From: Bacteroidales bacterium UBA3742 | GTDB lineage: Bacteria; Bacteroidota; Bacteroidia; Bacteroidales; Paludibacteraceae | NCBI GenBank assembly: GCA_002371785.1 | Contig: DFGU01000030.1 | Location: 1 to 19,294, forward strand | Reading direction: 5' to 3' | Length of the DNA stretch: 19,294 bases | In this document: piece by piece, positions 1-8,600 of the stretch | Numbering within the stretch: position 1 is the stretch's first letter | Layout: every line of letters starts with the position of its first letter | The notes under the pieces: model-generated | Databases searched by the model: none | What the model was told of the DNA's origin: nothing | Seen by the model: only the letters and a program-made list of their open reading frames with translations | Program-made: the position numbers and the translations under genes

Positions 1-3000
1 AACGACTGGTGGACCTACGCCTTGGTGAATCCCTGGACAGGTAAGCTATGGACCTACCCGGGGTGGGTGGAGGCGACGCAGGACGGCGTGGATATCGGGT
101 ATCCCGACCATTGGGAGCCGACGGGCTGCGAGGTGAAATGGGATACGCCGCTGCGGGTGACGTTTCTGAATACCGCTACCGGCCGGAAGGCCAATTTCCA
201 ATCAGCGCTGGTGGATCGATGGTCGGACTTCATGATGTCGTTCATTATGCAGGACGGCGATGCCTGGGTGCGCGTGACGTGTATGCACGGTTCGCCGCTC
301 ACGTGGCTGGAAGCCAGCGGCATCACCATGACGGCCAGCAATCCCGATGCGACGAAGTATGCCGTGTTTGAGGATACCAACCGACTGACGGTGGCTCTGC
401 TGACCCAGGGACTGGATGCATCGGCTGCGGCGCCCTATGCGTTCCGCATTCCGCGTACGACGCGCATGGACTATAGGTACGATGCCGGCAACTCCAGCCT
501 GACGACCACTTTCCATGTGGATCAACCGGTGCTGATGGCTTTTCTGCCACACCACTATTATGCGCCTTCGACTTTCACCTTTCACCTTTCACCTTTCACC
601 TTTCTAACGCCTCGCGGCACGATGAGAGTGGCGGAGGGAAATGATTTCAGTTTCACTTATCCTGTGCACGGTTTTCTGCCGTTCTTCCCGGCCCCGATGG
701 CCTGGGATGAACAGTTCTCCGAGGCCCGCATGGCGGAGCTGAATGCCGACTATGCCAAGCGCGGTTCGTTCGGCGGCGACACCTACTGGGGTGGCAAGGG
801 GCTGACCCAGATGGCGCATTATATGAGTTTTGCGTTGCAGATGGGTGATACGGCGACTTTCCGCATGGCCAAGCAACGTCTGAAGGACGTGCTCATCGAC
901 TGGTACACCTGGACGCCCGGCGAGGAACGGATGTATTTCGCCCGTTATCCCCGATGGGGAGCGCTGATCGGTATGGATCCGTCGTACGACTCCGAGACCT
1001 TCAATGACCATCATTTCCATTACGGCTACTTTGTCTATGCCTCAGCGGTGCTCTGTATGCTGGATGACGATTTCCGTGCGCAGTACGGCCAGATGGCTCG
1101 CGAGGTGGCGCGTGACTATGCCAACTGGCAACGCTCGGCCGACGAACCGTGGTTCAGGACGCTGGACCCGTACTGCGGTCACTCCTTTGCCGGTGGTCTG
1201 GGCAACCAGGGTAACGGCAACGGCCAGGAGTCCTCGTCCGAAGCCATCCAGGGCTGGGGTGGGGTATGGATGCTCGGTGCAGCCCTACAGGACCAAGCAA
1301 TGCTGGAGGCCGGCATCATGGGGTATACCCTGGAGACAAGAGCTACGTCGGAGTACTGGTTCGACCGCGGACGACGCAATATAGACTATACCAAATACCA
1401 GCACCCCTACTGCTGCAACCTGACGATGCAGGGCGTAGGTTGGTGGACCTGGTTCAGCGGCGACCCGGTATGGATGCATTCGATCCAGTGGTTGCCTATC
1501 TCGCCAATATTGAGTAATTGCTTTAGCGAGGACCTCGGGTTTGCCCGCTGGGACTACAGCCAGATGTATGCCGCCAAGGAGGTGGGCAACTACGAGGCCG
1601 CCAGCGGAGGCCTGGGTGATGAGTCGGGCTTGGGCAACGTGTGCCTGTCGTACCTCTCGCTCTTTGATACCGATTCGGCCATCCGCGTTTGGGACCGTAT
1701 GGACCGTATGGGTAAGGCCTTGGCCAAGAATCCCGATACGGGTGGCATCACATACTGGCTGGCCCATACGCATAAGAGTCTGGGCGAGAAACGTTATGAT
1801 ATCTACGCCAACCATCCCTTGGCCTGCGCCTATACCGATACGCTGACGGGACGCATGACCTATGCGGTATATAACGTGGGTATGGGCGATCTCTCCGTTC
1901 GCTTCTTCGGTGCGGTGGATACCACCGTCGTTGTACCGCATGGCCTGACGCTCATCAGTGGCGCAGAGATACGGACGGTGACGACCATAGCGGATGAGTC
2001 GGATACTATTGCGCCCGATCCGCTGGCATGGGATCTGCCGTACCCCAACCTGGCGCTCAATAAGCCCGTGACGGCTTCGTCCGAAGAGAATGCCGGATGC
2101 CTGGCCCGGAACCTCACGGACGGCCAGACCAGCACCCGCTGGGGTTCGGCCCATCGTGATGGCGAGTACGTCATCGTGGATCTGGGGCAGCAGTGCTACA
2201 TCGACCATCTGATCCTGCGTTGGGAGACCGCCTATGCCTCGGAATACGAGTTAGGCTTGTCGGATGATAACACCAACTGGCGTACCGTCACCCTTTCCTC
2301 TGCCGGAGGGGTCGAAAAAGTGAATCTTCAAATCTTCAAATCTTCAAATCTGCAATCGTCCCGCGCACGTTACGTGCGTCTGACGGGACTACAACGCGCC
2401 ACGCAGTACGGTACGTCGCTCTACGAACTGGAGGCCTATGGTCGTCCGCTGACGGGTGATCCGGAGGCGGTGTTTGTCATCGCCCTCTCGGCTACGGATA
2501 CGGTGCTCTGCCAAGGTCAGTCCACCACGCTGACAACGACGGCCTATAACTATAGCGGACAGGTGGTAGCCACCTCGCACGAGACGCTCTCTTATCCACA
2601 GTACGGCGTCTATACCGAGACGCGTAGCCTGGGCGGCTGTACGGCTTCGCTCACGCTCGTGGTGCTGGAGACCGAGCAGACCGACTCCGTGGTGGTTTAT
2701 CCATCGGAACTGACCCTGCCGCTGGGTGACTCGTATGCGTTCCGGGTATGTCCGATCAACCAGTTTGGTACGGCTACCGACACCTGTCGCGAAGTGTTCC
2801 GCGCTACCCAGTTGGGCGACACAACGATCACGTTTGATTGCTATGGTCAGACGGCCACGGCTGTGGTGCATGTACTGCCGTATTCAGTTGTCAACCTGGC
2901 GATTGGCAAACAGGTAAGTTGTTCGGGCTATGAGAATGCAGGTACCGTACCGGGACATGCCGTAGATGGCGATCTGACGACCCGTTGGGGGAGCCGTTTT

Positions 3001-3414
3001 CTGGATGACGAGTGGCTGGAGATAGACCTGGAACAGTGCTATCAGTTGGACTCAATACGTATCTTCTGGGAAGCCGCCTATGCGACGGCTTACGAACTGC
3101 AGGTGAGCCGGGATGCTGAGCAGTATGAGTCGGTCTATGCCACTACAACCGGTAAGGGCGGCAACGTGACAATACCGGTTCAGGCCTCGGGGCGCTATGT
3201 GCAATTGGTATGCCATGCCCGCGCTACGGGCTACGGTTCGTCGCTGTATGAGATAGCGGTATATGGCTCCGGTCGTTGCGACGATCCGGCAACGGCGGTT
3301 AGCCAGCAGCCATCCCCTGCCGCCGTTACCAAATTTATAAAGGACGGACAGATCTATATCTTGCGCAACGGTACGGTCTATACCGTGGACGGCATGCGTT
3401 GCATGCAGCCATAA
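1..3414 (+). CDS. GH81 endo-beta-1,3-glucanase with two F5/8 type C domains (5' truncated)
   Basis: The frame is open from base 1, so the true start and any signal peptide lie upstream. Family GH81 hydrolyses beta-1,3-glucan with inversion. The catalytic module shows the family hallmarks: NDHHFHYGYF (Asp codon 1006-1008, expected general acid) and NGQESSSEA (Glu codons 1228-1230 and 1240-1242, expected base region), with DPYCGHSFAGG between. Two discoidin/F5-8C-like domains follow at about 2047-2450 and 2893-3270, each opening NLA..K and containing RWGS and a closing LYE..YG. They probably bind glycan. An Ig-like stretch separates them. The last 27 residues (KFIKDGQIYILRNG, then TVYTVDGMR) resemble C-terminal tails of secreted Bacteroidales proteins and may be a sorting signal; this is inference. 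Two short tandem repeats lie inside the coding region (572-604, 2323-2350). Probable role: extracellular glucan (laminarin, callose or fungal wall) degradation. Confidence 0.9.
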   Translation, partial: NDWWTYALVNPWTGKLWTYPGWVEATQDGVDIGYPDHWEPTGCEVKWDTPLRVTFLNTATGRKANFQSALVDRWSDFMMSFIMQDGDAWVRVTCMHGSPLTWLEASGITMTASNPDATKYAVFEDTNRLTVALLTQGLDASAAAPYAFRIPRTTRMDYRYDAGNSSLTTTFHVDQPVLMAFLPHHYYAPSTFTFHLSPFTFLTPRGTMRVAEGNDFSFTYPVHGFLPFFPAPMAWDEQFSEARMAELNADYAKRGSFGGDTYWGGKGLTQMAHYMSFALQMGDTATFRMAKQRLKDVLIDWYTWTPGEERMYFARYPRWGALIGMDPSYDSETFNDHHFHYGYFVYASAVLCMLDDDFRAQYGQMAREVARDYANWQRSADEPWFRTLDPYCGHSFAGGLGNQGNGNGQESSSEAIQGWGGVWMLGAALQDQAMLEAGIMGYTLETRATSEYWFDRGRRNIDYTKYQHPYCCNLTMQGVGWWTWFSGDPVWMHSIQWLPISPILSNCFSEDLGFARWDYSQMYAAKEVGNYEAASGGLGDESGLGNVCLSYLSLFDTDSAIRVWDRMDRMGKALAKNPDTGGITYWLAHTHKSLGEKRYDIYANHPLACAYTDTLTGRMTYAVYNVGMGDLSVRFFGAVDTTVVVPHGLTLISGAEIRTVTTIADESDTIAPDPLAWDLPYPNLALNKPVTASSEENAGCLARNLTDGQTSTRWGSAHRDGEYVIVDLGQQCYIDHLILRWETAYASEYELGLSDDNTNWRTVTLSSAGGVEKVNLQIFKSSNLQSSRARYVRLTGLQRATQYGTSLYELEAYGRPLTGDPEAVFVIALSATDTVLCQGQSTTLTTTAYNYSGQVVATSHETLSYPQYGVYTETRSLGGCTASLTLVVLETEQTDSVVVYPSELTLPLGDSYAFRVCPINQFGTATDTCREVFRATQLGDTTITFDCYGQTATAVVHVLPYSVVNLAIGKQVSCSGYENAGTVPGHAVDGDLTTRWGSRFLDDEWLEIDLEQCYQLDSIRIFWEAAYATAYELQVSRDAEQYESVYATTTGKGGNVTIPVQASGRYVQLVCHARATGYGSSLYEIAVYGSGRCDDPATAVSQQPSPAAVTKFIKDGQIYILRNGTVYTVDGMRCMQP
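572..604 (+). repeat. CTTTCAC heptamer array inside the GH81 gene
   Basis: Four complete CTTTCAC heptamers plus a partial fifth. They are translated as TFTFHLSPFTFL, placed between the N-terminal beta-rich part and the catalytic part of the GH81 enzyme. The same heptamer family recurs at 4799-4825 and 12859-12886. Confidence 0.9.
2323..2350 (+). repeat. AATCTTCA octamer array inside the first discoidin domain
   Basis: Three exact AATCTTCA octamers and a half copy, translated as NLQIFKSSNL. They fall between two strands of the first F5/8C domain, where a surface loop would be expected. Confidence 0.85.
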
Positions 3415-3439
3415 GCGCTCAAAATAGACCGGTCTGTAT

Positions 3440-3479
3440 AAAAAATCGCACATAAATTTGCACATGTGCGATTTTTTTT
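3440..3479 (+). terminator. Hairpin with T8 tract after the GH81 gene, overlapping the next promoter
   Basis: Bases 3440-3453 pair with 3464-3477 (14 bp, core ATCGCACAT/ATGTGCGAT) around a 10-nt loop, and T8 at 3472-3479 follows. The A-run on the left arm and T-run on the right would let it work in both directions. The loop carries the TTTG of the promoter for the next operon. Confidence 0.85.
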
Positions 3480-3488
3480 GTATCTTTG
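3457..3488 (+). promoter_or_regulatory. Bacteroidota promoter of the nitroreductase-to-TamB operon
   Basis: The -33 element TTTG is at 3457-3460 and the -7 element TATCTTTG at 3481-3488, with a 20-nt spacer. This matches the TTTG-N19-21-TAnnTTTG consensus of the Bacteroidota housekeeping sigma factor. The predicted transcript starts near 3495 and leaves about 17 nt before the ATG at 3512. Confidence 0.85.
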
Positions 3489-3511
3489 CCGCAAATTTTA
3501 ACAAATCGGAT

Positions 3512-4105
3512 ATGAAAAAACTGTTAATCCTTGCATGCGCAGCCATTGTGCTCTTGGCATGCAACCAACAACCTGCAAGTATGGAAAATCAGACGATTCA
3601 AACCATCATGTCGCGTGTATCGGTGCGCGAGTTCACGGGAGAGAAAATCTCGGAGGCGCAGATCGATACGCTCTTGCGTGCCGCCATGGCCGCTCCCTCG
3701 GCGATTAATAAGCAGCCCTGGGCATTTATCGTAGTGACCGACGAGGCAAAGATCGCCCAACTGGGTGACTCGCTGCCCTATTCGCGTTGCGCTAACCATC
3801 CTGCTGTAGCGATCATCCCCTGCGGCGACCTGAGCAAGGCGATCGAGGGCGAGATGGCCGCATTCTGGATCAACGATGTGTCGGCGGCCACCGAGAACCT
3901 GCTGCTGGCAGCGCACTCGATGGGTCTGGGCGCGGTATGGACGGGTCTGCATCCCGACATGAATCGTGCACGGATGGTGCAGCAGCTGTTGGGTCTGCCC
4001 GAGCATATCATCCCGCTGTGCGTAGTGCCGGTAGGTGTGCCGGCTGAGCAGCCCGAAGTGAAAGATAAATACAAACCGGAGAATATTCACTATAACGCTT
4101 GGTAA
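3512..4105 (+). CDS. Nitroreductase family lipoprotein
   Basis: A 197-residue protein. ATG 3512 is chosen because it gives a lipoprotein signal peptide (MKKLLILACAAIVLLAC, lipobox LLAC) and because frame extension upstream runs into the promoter. The mature part is a nitroreductase-fold FMN enzyme: SRVSVREFTG near the start (the family's RRSVR-type phosphate-binding element), AAPSAINKQPW, and GLGAVWTGL in the second half. Such enzymes reduce nitro compounds, quinones or other acceptors with NAD(P)H. A lipid-anchored, exported version has no obvious source of NAD(P)H, which makes the donor unclear. It is first in an operon with the flavodoxin-like gene 19 nt downstream, so the two may form a redox pair. 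Confidence 0.88.
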   Translation: MKKLLILACAAIVLLACNQQPASMENQTIQTIMSRVSVREFTGEKISEAQIDTLLRAAMAAPSAINKQPWAFIVVTDEAKIAQLGDSLPYSRCANHPAVAIIPCGDLSKAIEGEMAAFWINDVSAATENLLLAAHSMGLGAVWTGLHPDMNRARMVQQLLGLPEHIIPLCVVPVGVPAEQPEVKDKYKPENIHYNAW

Positions 4106-4124
4106 TAAGCAATGCTATGAGACT

Positions 4125-4739
4125 ATGAAAGTACTGCTCATCAACGGTTCGCCGCATAAGCACGGCAACACCTTTCTGGCGCTCAACGAGCTGGCGCAGC
4201 AACTTCTGAAAGAGGGCATCGAGGCCGAGATCGTGCAGGTGGGCACCAAGCCGGTGCGCGGATGCATCGCCTGCAGTACGTGCAAGACCCGGGGCGACAA
4301 CCGTTGCGTCTTTGACGACGATATCTGCAACGAAGTGTCGGCCAAGATGGCATGTTCAGATGCCCTCGTGGTCGGTTCGCCGGTCTATTACGGTCAGCCT
4401 AACGGTACGGTGCTCTCGCTCATCCAGCGTATGCTGTACTCCAATGGCGCGGCTTTCAATGGTAAGCCGGCTGCCGGCGTGGCGGTATGCCGTCGCGGCG
4501 GTGCCACCGCAGCACTCCAGACGCTCAATATGCCCTTCCAGATCCTGAATATGCCGATCGTCACTTCCCAGTATTGGAATATCGTCTATGGACGACTGGA
4601 GGGCGAGGCGGCCTTGGACCAAGAGGGTATGCAGACCATGCGTTCGCTGGCCCAAAACATGGCTTATGTGCTGCGGGCTACCCAGGGGCAACCCCGTCCC
4701 GAGTACGAGGCGCGGCAAGCCATGCATTTTATCCGTTAA
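4125..4739 (+). CDS. Flavodoxin-fold NAD(P)H-dependent FMN reductase
   Basis: A 204-residue cytoplasmic protein without signal peptide. It opens MKVLLINGSPHKHGNT, the FMN phosphate-binding loop of the NADPH-dependent FMN reductase/iron-sulfur flavoprotein superfamily. It continues with GCIACSTCKTRG (the C..C..C cluster typical of the flavodoxin-family NAD(P)H oxidoreductases of gut anaerobes) and GSPVYYGQPNG, the second flavin-contacting segment. It likely uses FMN to pass electrons from NAD(P)H to small acceptors such as quinones. The ATG lies 19 nt after the nitroreductase stop and the stop is 17 nt before the next gene, so co-transcription is expected. The exact substrate cannot be read from the sequence. 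Confidence 0.88.
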   Translation: MKVLLINGSPHKHGNTFLALNELAQQLLKEGIEAEIVQVGTKPVRGCIACSTCKTRGDNRCVFDDDICNEVSAKMACSDALVVGSPVYYGQPNGTVLSLIQRMLYSNGAAFNGKPAAGVAVCRRGGATAALQTLNMPFQILNMPIVTSQYWNIVYGRLEGEAALDQEGMQTMRSLAQNMAYVLRATQGQPRPEYEARQAMHFIR

Positions 4740-4756
4740 CAAAATCTCAAATCGAT

Positions 4757-5638
4757 ATGATGAAACATGTCTGTTCCAAATGCTTAGGACTCCTGTTCCT
4801 TTCACTTTTCACTTTTCACCTTTCCCCTCTCCGGGCTCAGAATCCTGATCCTATCTCCGATGGAGTAGGGGCCGTCATCCAGGTGGCCGGCGAGGTGCGT
4901 ACGCCCGCTGATAGCGTTGCGGATACCAACGACCAACAAGGCCCTGACTGGACTAACGACCAACGACCAACGACTAACGACCCCATCCCCGTCTGGAAAC
5001 AGAAGTTCTACTATGCGTACAACTTCGACATCTACTGGCACCACGACACCAAGACCAATACCAAGGAGAACGGCTGGTCGATCACCCTGGAGCCGGAGAT
5101 CGGTTGGAAACTCAAAGAGCGCGTCTATCTGGGTCTGCGTCTGGGCGGTTCGTTCCAGGATACGTATTCTACGTATTCCTACCTCGACGCCTTGACCGAC
5201 AAGACCGTCAGCGAGGAACTGCGTGTCATGCAGGGCTCGTGGAACGTGACGCCCTATATGCGGTACCGACTCAAGACGCTCTTCAACGACAAACTCGGTA
5301 TCTGGCTGGAGGCCCACCTCTTTGCCGGCATGGAGTTCCCGCGCGTGATAGACGGTAATGCCACGGGCACCGACTACGACGGCATACGCTATAGCGCCTC
5401 ATACGGTTGCCAGGTGTCGCCGGTCATCACCTACCGCTTCAACCGCAAGTCCACCTTCCAGATCTTCTTCTCCATCCTGAGCTTCGGCTATAGCGGCACG
5501 ACGCGCTTCTATAACGGCAAGGACAACGAGTATAGCAACGATATCATCATCTTCTCGGGCAAACTGCGCAACTTGTTGGCTAACCAGTTTACGCCGGGCT
5601 TGTATGGCCTGAAATTCGGTGTGCAGAAGAATTTCTAA
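4757..5638 (+). CDS. Outer-membrane beta-barrel-like protein of unknown function
   Basis: A 293-residue protein starting at ATG 4757 (a second ATG follows at once). A signal peptide ends near PLRAQ; its hydrophobic core FTFHLS is written by the CTTTCAC-type repeat at 4799-4825. The mature N-terminus is a linker containing TNDQRPTTND, again repeat-derived (4952-4982). From about residue 85 onward the chain has alternating aromatic/polar strands (KFYYAYNFDIYW, VYLGLRLGGSFQD, YMRYRLKTLF, IWLEAHLFAGMEF, KSTFQIFFSILSFGYSG). It closes with a terminal Phe (FGVQKNF), as in outer-membrane barrels recognised by BamA. I do not recognise the family. Its stop TAA is directly followed, in the same frame, by the start codon of the TamB-Omp85 gene, so the two are surely co-transcribed. 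Confidence 0.75.
   Translation: MMKHVCSKCLGLLFLSLFTFHLSPLRAQNPDPISDGVGAVIQVAGEVRTPADSVADTNDQQGPDWTNDQRPTTNDPIPVWKQKFYYAYNFDIYWHHDTKTNTKENGWSITLEPEIGWKLKERVYLGLRLGGSFQDTYSTYSYLDALTDKTVSEELRVMQGSWNVTPYMRYRLKTLFNDKLGIWLEAHLFAGMEFPRVIDGNATGTDYDGIRYSASYGCQVSPVITYRFNRKSTFQIFFSILSFGYSGTTRFYNGKDNEYSNDIIIFSGKLRNLLANQFTPGLYGLKFGVQKNF
4799..4825 (+). repeat. CTTTCAC/TTTTCAC array forming a signal-peptide core
   Basis: About 3.5 heptamers (CTTTCAC, TTTTCAC, TTTTCAC, CTTTCC). Translation gives the hydrophobic LFTFHLSP core of the signal peptide of the barrel protein. Confidence 0.85.
4952..4982 (+). repeat. ACYAACG heptamer array in the barrel gene
   Basis: Four heptamers ACTAACG, ACCAACG, ACCAACG, ACTAACG. 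They code for TNDQRPTTND in the linker after the signal peptide. The same family returns as nine copies at 7687-7749. Confidence 0.9.
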
Positions 5639-8600
5639 TTGAGACGGGCTCACCTGATATGGATCATTCCGCTTAAGCTGCTGAAGGCGGTAGTGGGTAT
5701 TGTCATCATGCTGCTCATCGCGGTGGCATGCCTGCTGTATGTCCCCTCGCTGCATAGGGTTATCCTCGCCGAGGGCATACGTATCGCCAACGAGCAGACC
5801 GACTATGATATCGACCTGGGGCGTATCTACCTCTCGCCTTTCCATCATTCGCCGACGCTCTTCTACCGCGCCTATCGGGGGGAGGCCGACCTGCCCCTAC
5901 GGGTCGAGATCGACAGCCTCTTCATCGGCCATCGCGGCGTGGACACCCTCATCTATATTCATTCCCTCCGCCTGCAAGCCACCTGTCTTACAGCGAAGCG
6001 GTCCTACAGCGCCAGCGGTCCTACAGCGAAGCGGTCTTACAGCGCCAGCGGTCTTTTGTCTATCCCTATTGCGGTCGATACCTTGCAACTCGACCGCACT
6101 ACTTTCCATTCCGACAGCCTCATCGCCTCGGTCGGCGTGGATGTCGTCCTGGGTAGGCTGGCGGTCTCCAGTCCCGGGCTCTCTATTGCCGAGGGACGCT
6201 ACCCGTTGCATGGCCTGCACCTGGATGATGCCGATGTGGGGATCGACCTGCGCGAGACGCCGCCCGACACCACGGCGCAGGACACGACGCCGCTGCGCTT
6301 GGCCTTTGACGTGCCCGATGGCGAGATGCGTCGTCTCCATTTCCGACTCACGCCGCTCAACCTGGATATCCGTACCGATCGGCTGGCCACCAATGCGCTG
6401 GTCGATGTGGGGGCTAACTTGTATGACGTGCACCGTCTTGATATCGGCGACCTGCGTTTCGGACTCAATACGTTTAGCCTGCCGGTGGATACGATCTACG
6501 GCGATGCCCGTGTGGATCTGCCGCGGCAACTCATCACCAGCAACGGTCTGCATGTCCGTGCCGACTCGCTCGGGGCACAGGCCGACCTACAGGCTACCAC
6601 GATGAGTCTGGAGTCGATGCGCGTGGATGTGGCGGGTGATGTGGCCTACCAGGGCTCTCAGGCCCGTGTGCGGGGCTACTACGATATCGACGATCAGGCT
6701 TACGACCTCCGGGCCGATATCAGCCGCATCAATGCCCGTGCTTTCAAGCCCGACCTGCCGCGTATCGTGCTGGCCGGAACGGTGCAAGCCCAGGGTCAGG
6801 GTATAGACCCCACCTCGCCCGACATGAGTTCGCATGTCCGGCTCCACCTCACCGATGCTATCTACGACTATATCGACGTCTCCGGTCTTAGACTGGATGC
6901 CTCGCTGGCCCGTCAGACCGTCCGGGGTACGCTTCACCTGCCCGTCAATATGGCCAATAGCGATATGCAGGTTCGGGCGCAGACGGATCATGCGTTCCGC
7001 GTCGCCCGTTTCCTGACGCCCGAGAGGATGGATGTGGACTACCACGGTCGTATGCATGGTGTCCATGCCCGGGTAGCCGGCAAGCAGATCGACGTAGATA
7101 CACTCCGCCTGGATGCTACCATGGCCGATCAGACGGTCCAGGGTACGCTCCACCTGCCGTTCTCATTGGCCGATCAGGATATGCAAGTTCGAGCCCGCAC
7201 GGATCACGAGTTCCGCGTCGCCCGTTTCCTGACGCCCCAACGCATGGATATCGACTACCATACCACAATGCAGGATATCTATGCCCACGTGGCAGGCGAG
7301 CAATTCGACGCCTCCTCGCTCCGGCTCGATTTCCTGACTGATACGACGACCTCGCTCTCTTTGGCTACCGACGGCCTGGACGTGCAGGCCCGGACGCCGA
7401 TGCATGCCTTGCGTTTCGTAGATCGGCTCCGGCCGCTATTGCGGGCTGTGGGCGATTCAACAATCATGAAACCCCTCACCTCGCTCTCGAACCTCAGTGT
7501 GCTCGATACGCTTCGCCGTCTCGTGCCCGAACTGCAGGCCAATGTGGAGCTACGTCGCGGCAGTCCCGTACAGCACATCATCGAGCGCATGGGACTTGAT
7601 ATCCGGCAACTCAACCTCGCGCTGGCGTCGGATGCCAACGAGACCGACCTCGACCTCACCGCCTCTATCCCCGATATTAACCCAGGACTAACGACAAACG
7701 ACAAACGACCAACGACTAACGACCAACGACTAACGACTAACGACCAACGACTCCGCCTCCCGGCGGTGGATGCCAAGCTTAATGTTCGCATGACCGAGGG
7801 CAAGACCCGCGCTTCGTTGGCGGCCGATACCTATCTGACGGATGGCGCCATGACGATCTACGATCTCTGCACCGACGCTTCGCTCCGGCTCGACCTGGAG
7901 CGCACGGGCCGCGAACTGTACGGTACGGGTCGGCTGATGCTGGATAGTATCTCGTACGGCAACCGCGATCTGGGGAGCCATGCCGTAGATATGCAGATCT
8001 CGCCCTCCAAGGCCTACGCGAATGCCCTGCGTGCCGATGTGACGCTGGATGAAATACCTCTTGCGCTGGCCGAGACCTTCGTTACGCTGCCCGATATCGA
8101 TATCCGGGGAGCTGTACGTGCGGCCGCTTCGGTGGACGGCCTGCCGGCCAAGACCGACATCTCGGCTGAGGTGCAACCGCTGGGTGTGTCGGCCGAGTAC
8201 AAACCCTATAAGATAGGCGTCAGCCTGGGCGAGACGCCTATCATCATGCGCCACAACCACGTGGACCTCAACGGCCTGCCTGTCTACGGCGCCGACAGCA
8301 CCTACCTGGCCCTCTCCGGCGGACTGGACCTGAATACGATGCGTATGGATATCACTCTGCAGGCCGATAGCTTTGCGCCGGTTAAGTTGCCTAAGGGTGG
8401 GCCACTACCCGTCTATGGTGAACTGGCTACCGATATCCGCGGTCGAGTCACGGGTCCGCTGGACCGCATCGTAGCCGATGTGGACGTGACGCTGCTGCCC
8501 GTCACAGATGTAACGTATCCGATCGATAAGAAGAACCTGGCGCAAGTGAAGCCGCATGGTACCGTCAAGGTGCGTTATGGCGTAGCCGACGGCGATCTGG

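Noticed and set aside
1285..2208. Long minus-strand open frame opposite the glucanase gene
   Set aside because: It is antisense to a clearly recognisable GH81 and discoidin sequence, has no domain-like composition, and results from GC-rich codon phase. Similar antisense frames opposite the TamB, hydrolase and transporter genes were dropped for the same reason.
3458..3511. Earlier start for the nitroreductase at 3458
   Set aside because: It would lie inside the promoter and before the predicted transcription start; ATG 3512 gives a proper lipoprotein leader.
4487..4756. Extending the barrel protein to an upstream ATG at 4487
   Set aside because: That stretch overlaps the flavodoxin-like gene in another frame; the signal peptide begins at ATG 4757.
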